A stretch of 34,996 bases of DNA from CAYWNK01 sp047639615 (lineage in GTDB: Bacteria > Planctomycetota > UBA1135 > GCA-002686595): contig JBLIOL010000011.1 of assembly GCA_047639615.1 (NCBI GenBank), positions 1 to 34,996 of the forward strand. The letters run 5' to 3'. Under the pieces are notes generated by a model that saw only the letters and a list, made by a program, of their open reading frames with translations, was not told the origin of the DNA and ran no database searches. Both the position numbers and the translations under genes were made by a program. The first letter of the stretch is position 1; each line of letters starts with the position of its first letter. This document shows, piece by piece, positions 24,969 to 32,529 of the stretch.

Positions 24969-26003
24969 ATGACAACCAACCCCACCCTGCTCTCGCCCGA
25001 GTCGGTGGAGTCCGCTCAAGCACGCGCCCAGCGCGTGGTGGATGGCTTGAACCGGGCCCTACTTGGTCAATCGGAGCTTTGCCGTTTGGTGGTCGTGGCC
25101 TTCCTGGCCCGCGGTCATGTGTTGCTCGAGGGCTTGCCTGGATTGGGCAAGACCGAGCTGGTGAAAGCTCTCTCGGGGCTGCTTAGCCTCGACACTAGGC
25201 GCCTGCAGTTCACACCGGATCTGCTGCCCGGGGATGTGACCGGCGGTCATGTGCTCGAGGACCAGCCCGGCGGCGGACGCAAGCTCGTGTTTCAGCCCGG
25301 ACCGGTGTTCACCAACATCTTGCTCGCGGATGAGATCAACCGCGCCTCGCCCAAGACCCAGTCGGCCTTGCTCGAGGCCATGCAGGAGCGTTGCGTGACC
25401 GTGGTGGGCGAGACGCGCGAGTTGCCGCGGCCCTTCTCCGTGCTCGCGACCCAGAACCCGATCGAGTTGGAGGGCACCTATCCACTGCCTGAGGCTCAGC
25501 TCGACCGCTTTCTATTCAAGCTCAACGTCCACAAGGTGGGTCCCGAGACCCTGGTGAGCATCCTTACCGATCGGCGGCATGGTACGCCGCCTGTGATCGA
25601 ACCGGTGCTGAATGCGACCGAGCTCAACGAGGTGCTCGAGGTCGTGGGGCAGGTCTTCTTGCCGGCGGCCGTGGCCACGTACATCGCACGCTTGGTTGAC
25701 GCTAGTCACGCGAGCACGGAGGGTGCGCCGGATGTGGTCAAGGAGTATGTGCGCTTCGGTGCATCGCCGCGGGCCGCGATCGCTATCGCGGAGAGTGCGC
25801 GCGCCCATGCTCTGCTAGCCGGGCGACCGAGTGTAGGCTTCGATGATGTGCGCGGCGTGGCGGCGCCGGCCTTGGGCCATCGCATCACCCTGGACTATCG
25901 CGCGCGCTTGGACGGTATCACCGGCGACAGTGTGGTGAACGCCATCATGAGCGGCGTCGGCGAGATCGACGGCGCGCCGCGGGAGGCAACCCATGGTGCG
26001 TAG
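24969..26003 (+). CDS. MoxR family AAA+ ATPase
   Basis: This 344-residue cytoplasmic ATPase has Walker A GLPGLGKT (55-62), Walker B ILLADE (Asp121, Glu122) followed by INRASPKTQSALLEAMQE, sensor 1 in VLATQNPIELEGTYPLPEAQLDRF, and a sensor 2 region FGASPRAAIAI. This matches MoxR throughout. MoxR proteins act as chaperones that assemble or activate partner complexes, typically with DUF58/VWA-domain proteins, and a DUF58 gene is indeed found four genes downstream. The start ATG 24969 lacks a clear ribosome site and follows the candidate selenoprotein after 42 bases. Its 3' end overlaps the next gene by 11 bases. Confidence 0.95.
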   Translation: MTTNPTLLSPESVESAQARAQRVVDGLNRALLGQSELCRLVVVAFLARGHVLLEGLPGLGKTELVKALSGLLSLDTRRLQFTPDLLPGDVTGGHVLEDQPGGGRKLVFQPGPVFTNILLADEINRASPKTQSALLEAMQERCVTVVGETRELPRPFSVLATQNPIELEGTYPLPEAQLDRFLFKLNVHKVGPETLVSILTDRRHGTPPVIEPVLNATELNEVLEVVGQVFLPAAVATYIARLVDASHASTEGAPDVVKEYVRFGASPRAAIAIAESARAHALLAGRPSVGFDDVRGVAAPALGHRITLDYRARLDGITGDSVVNAIMSGVGEIDGAPREATHGA

Positions 26004-27771
26004 TTTCGTGCGCAACTGTTTGGCTCTGCTGGCCTTTGGCTTGTTGGCCGGATCCGCGGCAGGGCAGACCACCTATACGGATGTGGATCTGCCGGATGCG
26101 AAGATCGCTGCGCGATCGGCTTACTCCTGGCCCGCGGACTGTGGCTTCGGCTATGTGCCCATCAAGGTCGAGCTCAGCAATCGTGGCGATCGCTCGCAGA
26201 TGATTACGGTGGAGGCGCGCGATGGCCGCGGGCGCCGTGCGGGCTTGACCAGGCACGAGCGTCGAATCGAATTGGAAGCTGGAGAGAGCGCCGAGCTTTG
26301 GATGCTCACACCGAACTTCATCTACCAGGATCGCGGTCAGCCGACCGTAAGTATCGAGGTCGCCGGAGAACGCAGATCCCTGAGCCAACCTTCCGCAAGT
26401 AAGGCGGGCTCGAGCTGTGCCTTCGTCCTCGGGGTGGGGTCGCGGCCCGCACCTATCGGTACCAACGCAACCGTTGGCGGCCTGATCGGAACCTCCCTAT
26501 CCGGTCTGGGCACCGGACTGTCGGAGGGGCGCTTCGGTGCGGTCAGTTGGAGCGAGCTGCCCGATACCTGGGAGGCCTACTCCTCCTTGGATGTGGTGGT
26601 CGTGGACGCGAGCAATGCTCCCGGCATGGAACGGCATCTGGAACCGATCCTCGCCTGGGTGCGCCTCGGTGGCAAGCTGGTGCTGGTGGGCGAGCCGAAT
26701 GTCGACACGCTGCAGAGTTACGCCGGACTCGGGCAAGCGTTCGAGCAGCGGCGGCTCATTCCGAACAGCGGCAACACGCTCAAGTTCGGCACTCCCTACA
26801 GCTATGGCCTTGGCCGTATCGCGCTGGTCGGAGCGGCATTTGATTGGACCGGTTCGGCTTGGGTCGACGCGGCCGCGCGCGCAGGCAGCTTGCTGGTGCA
26901 GAACCGGCGCGCGCGCCTGACGCCTTCGCCGGGCAATTGGCAGCTGGATCGGCCCATGCTGACGATCCCGGGTATCGGTTCCTTGCCCTTGCGCGGGTTT
27001 CTGGTTGGGCTGCTGCTCTTCGCTGTGCTGATCGGCCCGGTGAACTTGCTGGTGCTTAAGCGCATGCAGCGGCCGGCGTTGCTTTTGATCACCATCCCGG
27101 GCCTGTCCCTGGCGGCCACGGCTTGCATCCTGCTCTTCGGGATCTTCGATCAGGGCCTCGACGTGAAGCAGGCTGAATGGTCGGTCTCGCACTTGGACCA
27201 GGTTTCCAAGCGTGTGGCTGATCTCTCCATGCGGGCGGTTTATGCGGGCAGTTCGCCGGGCGCGGGTCTACGGCCTGGAGCTGGAACGGCCATCTTCCCC
27301 GAGCGCCGCATGGGCAACGAAGAGGTCTATGTGGTGGAGCAAACCGGCGAGGGGCGCGTCTTCCGTGGGTCCTTCCTGCCGGTGCGTGAGGTCTTCAGTC
27401 AGGTGGTCATGCGCGAAGCTGCTTCCAGGCAGAGGGTCGAGGTCAGTATGGGCAATGGGCGTGTCGAGGTTCAGAACAGCTTGAAGTCGACGATCTCTAT
27501 GCTCGCCTACCACGCGGACAACGGTGACTGGTACTCGGTCAGAGACTTGGACCCCGGAGACAACGCGGCTGCCAAGTTGGATCCCAAGATGGCGCAGAGC
27601 CTGGACGCGGCCCTGACCGGCGACTTTGGCGGGGGCTTCCACGTGCCGCCTGGTTCCTACCTGGCGCGCGTTGAGCGCAATCCGTTTGGAGACGATCTGG
27701 GTATCGAGGTCACCGAGCTGGGCAACGTTCACTACGTCATTGGCCTGCTCGAGCAAGGGGAGGTGCGCTGA
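25993..27771 (+). CDS. Envelope membrane protein of the MoxR/ABC operon, function unknown
   Basis: This 592-residue protein has a signal peptide (LALLAFGLLAGSAAGQ), a beta-rich outer domain (about 30-130), a Rossmann/GATase-like stretch (about 190-260: LDVVVVDASNAPGM, ILAWVRLGGKLVLVGEP), then two membrane helices (about 333-352 GFLVGLLLFAVLIGPVNLLVLK and 360-385) and a C-terminal beta-rich domain. The layout signal peptide, GATase-like domain, GPVNLLVL helix and tail is common in proteins encoded next to MoxR/DUF58 or ABC-2 genes, but the function is not known to me. A strong ribosome site (GGAGG) lies inside the end of moxR. The stop TGA overlaps the ATG of the ABC ATPase by one base. Confidence 0.8.
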   Translation: MVRSFVRNCLALLAFGLLAGSAAGQTTYTDVDLPDAKIAARSAYSWPADCGFGYVPIKVELSNRGDRSQMITVEARDGRGRRAGLTRHERRIELEAGESAELWMLTPNFIYQDRGQPTVSIEVAGERRSLSQPSASKAGSSCAFVLGVGSRPAPIGTNATVGGLIGTSLSGLGTGLSEGRFGAVSWSELPDTWEAYSSLDVVVVDASNAPGMERHLEPILAWVRLGGKLVLVGEPNVDTLQSYAGLGQAFEQRRLIPNSGNTLKFGTPYSYGLGRIALVGAAFDWTGSAWVDAAARAGSLLVQNRRARLTPSPGNWQLDRPMLTIPGIGSLPLRGFLVGLLLFAVLIGPVNLLVLKRMQRPALLLITIPGLSLAATACILLFGIFDQGLDVKQAEWSVSHLDQVSKRVADLSMRAVYAGSSPGAGLRPGAGTAIFPERRMGNEEVYVVEQTGEGRVFRGSFLPVREVFSQVVMREAASRQRVEVSMGNGRVEVQNSLKSTISMLAYHADNGDWYSVRDLDPGDNAAAKLDPKMAQSLDAALTGDFGGGFHVPPGSYLARVERNPFGDDLGIEVTELGNVHYVIGLLEQGEVR

Positions 27772-28709
27772 TGGCGGACCCCATTCTTGATGTCTGCGGT
27801 ATCTCTAAGAGCTTCGGCTCCTTCCAAGCCGTGGAGAACGTCAGCTTCCAGGTAGCGCCTGGTCAGGTGATGGGTTTCATCGGTCCCAACGGGGCCGGCA
27901 AGACCACCACCATGCGCATCATCTCGACTCTGGATCTTCCGGACGAAGGGGATGTGCGAATCGCTGGGCATTCGATCCTGGATGAGCCGCGCAGTGTGCG
28001 TCACCGGCTCGGCTTCATGCCGGATGCCTTTGGGGCATACTCATCGACGACGGTGGAGGATTACCTCGACTTCTTCGCGCGAGCTTATGGCTTGCGTGGC
28101 AAGAGGCGCCTTCAGGCGGTGCGCGAGGTGATGGCGTTCACCGGCCTCGAGCCGCTCATGGGGAAGCTGACCACGGCGCTCTCCAAGGGCATGAAGCAAC
28201 GCATGTGCTTGGCGAAGACCTTGCTGCACGATCCGATGCTCCTAATTCTGGATGAGCCGGCCTCAGGTCTGGATCCCCGGGCTCGAGTGGAGCTGCGCGA
28301 GTTGGTCAAGGCCCTGGCGGAGATGGGCAAGGGTGTCCTGATCTCCAGTCACATTCTCACCGAGCTCTCGGAGATCTGCGACAGTATCTGCGTGATCGAA
28401 GCGGGCCAACTGCGCGCGTCGGGCACGGTGAAGAGCATCGTCGATCAGATGCGGCCGCACGCCGAGATCTACGTCTCGGTGCTTGGCGACTTGGAGGATC
28501 TGCGGCGCAAGCTGCACGAGATTCCTGGGATCGAGCGCGTGCGTGATGAGCGCTCTGGTTTGATCTTCGACTTCGCGGGCGGGCCGGACGAGCTGTCCAT
28601 GTTGCTCGGTGATCTTGTGCGCGCCGGTCTACGACCGATCGAGTTTGCGCCCGAGCAGGTGGACTTGGAGGATGTGTTCCTCAGCCTGACCGAGGGCAAG
28701 CTCCAATGA
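27771..28709 (+). CDS. ABC transporter ATP-binding protein (ABC-2 exporter type)
   Basis: This 312-residue ATPase carries Walker A GPNGAGKT (38-45), the signature LSKGM (137-141), Walker B LLILDEP (Asp161, Glu162), the D-loop SGLDP and the H-loop His in ISSHIL. The C-terminal 80 residues form the extra domain usual for ATPases that pair with ABC-2 permeases, such as GldA or NodI types. GGGGAGG precedes the start. Its end overlaps the first permease gene by four bases (ATGA). With the two permeases it should form one export or envelope-remodelling complex whose substrate is unknown. Confidence 0.95.
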   Translation: MADPILDVCGISKSFGSFQAVENVSFQVAPGQVMGFIGPNGAGKTTTMRIISTLDLPDEGDVRIAGHSILDEPRSVRHRLGFMPDAFGAYSSTTVEDYLDFFARAYGLRGKRRLQAVREVMAFTGLEPLMGKLTTALSKGMKQRMCLAKTLLHDPMLLILDEPASGLDPRARVELRELVKALAEMGKGVLISSHILTELSEICDSICVIEAGQLRASGTVKSIVDQMRPHAEIYVSVLGDLEDLRRKLHEIPGIERVRDERSGLIFDFAGGPDELSMLLGDLVRAGLRPIEFAPEQVDLEDVFLSLTEGKLQ

Positions 28710-30229
28710 CCGATCAAGTCCTGGAGGTAGAGGAGCTATCCAAGCTCGGCAAGTTCGATCGTGTACTGGATCGCAGCACGGATTGGGCCAATGCCATTTT
28801 GGTCAAGGAAGTGCGCCAAGCCCTGCGTGGGCGCTTCTTCCGAATAGCCTTCTCGTTGGTGCTCTTGGCCCTTTGCATGGCGACCACCGCGTACATCATG
28901 GATGCCTCCGTTTTGGGTGGGAATCGCCAGGGGCGTGATCTCTTCAATGGCATCTACGGTTGGTTGGGTGCGGCCCTGTTTGGTCTCGTGCCCTTCGGGA
29001 CCTTCGCCTCCATGGGCAATGAGTGGGACGAAAACACCTTCGATCTGTTGGTGCTCTCGAACCTGAAGCCCTGGCAGATCATTTGGGGCAAGCTGCTCTC
29101 GGCTGGCGTGCAAAGCCTGCTCTACCTAGCCACCTTCACGCCTTTCCTGGCCTGCGCTTTCTTGATGCAAGGGGTCGACCTATTCGCCCTGTGCCTAGTG
29201 CTGGTCACGAGCTTCCTATGGTCCTTGGCTCTTTCGGTGTTGGCCTTGGCCTTGTCAACCCTGTCCAAGACGCGCTTCTCGCGCATCTTCATGATGGCGG
29301 TGCTCGCGGGCGCGCTCTCCGTCTCCTACGGCATCGCGATGTCAGCCAGCATCGAAATGGTGCGTCGGCCGGACTCCCTCGGCGGGAATGAGTTCTGGAT
29401 GGTTGTCGCTGCCTTTGCGAGCGGGATCCTCTACGTGGCTGCCTTCTTGTTCTGCTTGGCCAGCAACTCCTTGGCCCATCCCGAGGAGAATCGCTCCACC
29501 AACCTGCGCGTGGTTTGCAGCCTGGGTTTGCTCTTTGGCATGTCTTGGCTGGCTTACATGCTTCAGCTCCATCCCGATGCGGATGCGCTCAGCATGGGCT
29601 GCATCTTCCTGCTGATGGTGGGCCTGGTCATCCCGAGCTTGCTGTTCATTTCGGAGCCCAACCCCATGGGCCGACGCGTGGCATTCCGGGTTCCGCAAGG
29701 GGCCGTGGGTTCCCTGCTGAGCGTGCCGTGGTTGCCGGGCGGGGGGCGTGGAGTGCTGTTCTTCCTGCTGCATGCGGCGGGGCTGGTGCTGTACTACCTG
29801 GTGCTGGGCTTGCTCTTCCTCAATCCCGTGCGCGGCGAGATAATGGACAACGGAGCCTTCGCTTTCCTGGGGATCGTGCTCTACCTAACGGGCTACATGC
29901 TGATTCCGGCGGGCTTGCTCTCGGCTACCCTGCATCGCATGCCCATGCGTATCATGGCGCGCCTGGGTGCCCCGCTCCTGATGGGCTTCCTGTTCTTCCT
30001 GCCGGCTATCGTGTCCTTTCTCTTCGGGGGTGGGAGGCACATCTCCATGCGTCACGTGGGCAATCCCGCGTCGTTCATCGAGGAGCAGTGGAACGGTATG
30101 CAGTCCGGCGGCTGGTGGCTTGCTCTGGGTCTCTTTGCAGGCTTGGCGCTCTTGCTTAACTTGCCGCGGGCGATTCAAGGCTATCTGGAAGTCGGCCGTG
30201 TGCGGGCCGCTCGGATCGAGCATAAATAG
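28706..30229 (+). CDS. ABC-2 type permease, first of two
   Basis: This 507-residue polytopic protein starts with a cytoplasmic segment ending in NAILVKEVRQALRGRFF. Hydrophobic helices follow (IAFSLVLLALCMATTAYIM, LGAALFGLVPFGTFASM), then the typical ABC-2 coupling region DENTFDLLVLSNLKPWQIIWGKLLSAGVQSLLYL. The C-terminal half adds further helices. It is translationally coupled to the ATPase. The second permease (31105) has the same N-terminal VKEVRQA motif and the same EDTID-like segment, so the two are paralogues and may form a heterodimer. Confidence 0.88.
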   Translation: MTDQVLEVEELSKLGKFDRVLDRSTDWANAILVKEVRQALRGRFFRIAFSLVLLALCMATTAYIMDASVLGGNRQGRDLFNGIYGWLGAALFGLVPFGTFASMGNEWDENTFDLLVLSNLKPWQIIWGKLLSAGVQSLLYLATFTPFLACAFLMQGVDLFALCLVLVTSFLWSLALSVLALALSTLSKTRFSRIFMMAVLAGALSVSYGIAMSASIEMVRRPDSLGGNEFWMVVAAFASGILYVAAFLFCLASNSLAHPEENRSTNLRVVCSLGLLFGMSWLAYMLQLHPDADALSMGCIFLLMVGLVIPSLLFISEPNPMGRRVAFRVPQGAVGSLLSVPWLPGGGRGVLFFLLHAAGLVLYYLVLGLLFLNPVRGEIMDNGAFAFLGIVLYLTGYMLIPAGLLSATLHRMPMRIMARLGAPLLMGFLFFLPAIVSFLFGGGRHISMRHVGNPASFIEEQWNGMQSGGWWLALGLFAGLALLLNLPRAIQGYLEVGRVRAARIEHK

Positions 30230-30234
30230 ACCGC

Positions 30235-31095
30235 ATGCCTTCCCCTTCCAAGGATAGCCGTCGCCTGGGCGCAGCTCTGCAGTTGGCTCTGGGAGTGCGC
30301 CCGCGAGGCGGGCACGCGGGCCAGACTCTGGGTCGCGCTCCCGGCGCGAGTTTGGAGTTTGAAGACCGGCGCGGGTACGCGCCCGGGGACGACGTGCGGC
30401 ACTTGGATTGGCGTGCCCTGGCGCGGACGGATCAGCTGCTCGTGCGTCAGTACCGCGAAGAGGTTACGCCAGTGCTCGAGCTATTGGTGGACGACTCGCG
30501 CTCCATGGGGGCGGATGAGGACAAGGCGCAGCTGTGCGTGGACCTTGTCTCGGTACTGGTTGGTGCCGCTCACTCCGCCGGTTATGGGGTGCGCTTGGTG
30601 CGCCTCGGACAGCGTCCAGAACCCATGGAACTAGCGCGCTTTGAGGCCGATGGCTTGGCCTTTGATGGGCGGGTTCCTCTGGCTGAGACCGCGCGCGGAG
30701 CAGCATCCCTGCTGCGCCCTGGAACGGCACGCCTCCTGATCTCCGACTTTCTCTCACCCCACGAACCCCAGGGGCTAGTGCGACCGCTCGGTGCGGGAGC
30801 CGGCGCATTGGGCCTCGTGCAAGTGCTCTCGGCCTTCGACGCAGATCCGCCCGTGGGGCAAGCGTTCCGGTTGGTGGATTCGGAGTCTGCCGAAGGGCAG
30901 GACCTGGTGTTGGATGAGGCTACGGTGAGCGCCTACAAGAGCCGCGTCGAGCGCTTGGGCGAGGGCCTCGCACGGGAGGCGCGCCGCGCGGGCGGGGCGC
31001 TCGTCAGTGTTATCGCCGAGGGTACGGACAGCCTGCAAGCAGCGTGTCACGGCGACCTCTGCCGCTTCGGAATCCTGACCCCAGCAGGCGCCTAG
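30235..31095 (+). CDS. DUF58 protein with VWA-type metal site
   Basis: This 286-residue protein has the DUF58 hallmark EFEDRRGYAPGDDVRHLDWRALART (about 41-64) followed by RQYREE and a MIDAS-like motif DDSRSMG (Asp87-x-Ser-x-Ser type). I see no membrane helix, so it is probably cytoplasmic or membrane-peripheral. DUF58 proteins are the usual partners of MoxR ATPases, and here both are in one operon. The position between two ABC permease genes, five bases after the first and nine before the second, suggests a joint complex. The start ATG 30235 has no strong ribosome site. Confidence 0.92.
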   Translation: MPSPSKDSRRLGAALQLALGVRPRGGHAGQTLGRAPGASLEFEDRRGYAPGDDVRHLDWRALARTDQLLVRQYREEVTPVLELLVDDSRSMGADEDKAQLCVDLVSVLVGAAHSAGYGVRLVRLGQRPEPMELARFEADGLAFDGRVPLAETARGAASLLRPGTARLLISDFLSPHEPQGLVRPLGAGAGALGLVQVLSAFDADPPVGQAFRLVDSESAEGQDLVLDEATVSAYKSRVERLGEGLAREARRAGGALVSVIAEGTDSLQAACHGDLCRFGILTPAGA

Positions 31096-31104
31096 GGCTA
31101 ATCC

Positions 31105-32529
31105 ATGGGACTTAACCTCAGTGCGTGGAGCGATAGGCTCAACCCCGTCCTGGTCAAGGAGGTGCGCCAAGCCACACGCTCGCGCTCTTTCACTTTGGTG
31201 TTGCTGGCGGCACTCGGCATAGCCTCCTTCCTGAGCGCCGGGTTCCTGATCGATTCCGCTAGCCGGGGCGAGCGCGTGTCCGGTAAGAGCATGTTGATGA
31301 GCCTGGCGGCCATTTACACATGGCTCGTTCGGATCTATGTGATTCTCTCGGCCTTCCAGGCCACGGCCGAGGAGTACTCCGAGGACACCATCGATCAGCT
31401 GCTGCTCTCGAGCCTCAGTCCTTGGCGTATTGCCCTCGGCAAGTTCCAGGCCTCCGTGGTGCTGATCTTCTTGCTGCTGAGCAGCTTCCTACCCTTCGCT
31501 GCCGTGACTTTCCTCATGGATGGGGTTGGTCTCGAACAGCTGATCACGCACTTCGCCAGGCCGACGATCGATGGGCTGAGCTTCGTTGCATTGGCCGTGC
31601 TGGCGGGTGCGCTCGCGCGCAACAAGGGCCTGCGCATTTTGCTGGTGTCAGTTCTGATCTTTGCGGTGTTCGCGGGAGGAGCTAGTGCTCTGGTCATGAC
31701 GCGCATGCTGACGCCGGGCGGCATGCTCACGATCAGCATGTTCGCGACCCTCGGTGTCTCGGCCGTGCAGGCCCTAGGCCATGTGGCATTGCTCTTAGGT
31801 TTCGCGTCCGCGGCACTGACTCCTACCGGTGAGGATCGCTCTAGCGTTCCGCGGCGTGCGTTCACCTTCTGGTTTGTGCTTCAGGCGCTTTGCCTGCTAG
31901 CCACCTTGAAGATTGGCGGAGTCGGCTCCCTCGGAATGCCCTCAACTGGAATCGAGGTCTTCTTCCTGCAGACACTGCCTATTCTGGCCCTGTTCCTGAC
32001 CGAGCGCCGCGAGCTCCCGCGTTCGGCCAAGCCTGTTCCCAAGGGCAAACCCTTGCGCCACCTGCGCAACCTCTGGCTACCCGGTGGCGATCGCGCGGTT
32101 GGGTATCTGGCGCTGCATCTGACAGCCCTCGTACTAGCCCTGATGGCCCTGACAATGGGCGCTGTGATCCCCTCGGACGATTGGCTCCAAAGTAGTTTCG
32201 GGTACTGCGCGGTGGCCCTCGGGTGGGTACTGCTCCCCGTGATGATCTTGAGGAAGCTGACCGCAGATTCGACCCGGGGACGCGTTGCTTCACTCGTGCT
32301 CTTGGTCACTCTCTGGATTCTCGCGCCCATGGCGCGCTCCATCATCGGATTCTTTACGGGCCAAGGCATCCAGAAGGCGGACGCCAGCATGAACCCCTTC
32401 ATGCTGCTCACCAACACCAGGTCCAGCCCAGACATCTGGGACTTCCGCGTCACCATCGGACTTGCGACCATCGCCCTTGCTCTGCAGCTAGTGCTGCTCC
32501 TACGCAGGTGGAGCAAGGCGCGCGCCTAG
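31105..32529 (+). CDS. ABC-2 type permease, second of two
   Basis: This 474-residue membrane protein is a paralogue of the permease at 28706: LNPVLVKEVRQATRSRSFTLVLLAAL at the N-terminus, then two helices and EEYSEDTIDQLLLSSLSPWRIALGKFQASVVLIFLLL, the ABC-2 coupling region. Further helices fill the C-terminal half, ending in a short basic tail (RRWSKARA). It has no ATPase of its own, so it should share the one at 27771. Its TAG stop shares a CTAG with the convergent propeller gene, leaving no room for a terminator between them. Confidence 0.88.
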   Translation: MGLNLSAWSDRLNPVLVKEVRQATRSRSFTLVLLAALGIASFLSAGFLIDSASRGERVSGKSMLMSLAAIYTWLVRIYVILSAFQATAEEYSEDTIDQLLLSSLSPWRIALGKFQASVVLIFLLLSSFLPFAAVTFLMDGVGLEQLITHFARPTIDGLSFVALAVLAGALARNKGLRILLVSVLIFAVFAGGASALVMTRMLTPGGMLTISMFATLGVSAVQALGHVALLLGFASAALTPTGEDRSSVPRRAFTFWFVLQALCLLATLKIGGVGSLGMPSTGIEVFFLQTLPILALFLTERRELPRSAKPVPKGKPLRHLRNLWLPGGDRAVGYLALHLTALVLALMALTMGAVIPSDDWLQSSFGYCAVALGWVLLPVMILRKLTADSTRGRVASLVLLVTLWILAPMARSIIGFFTGQGIQKADASMNPFMLLTNTRSSPDIWDFRVTIGLATIALALQLVLLLRRWSKARA

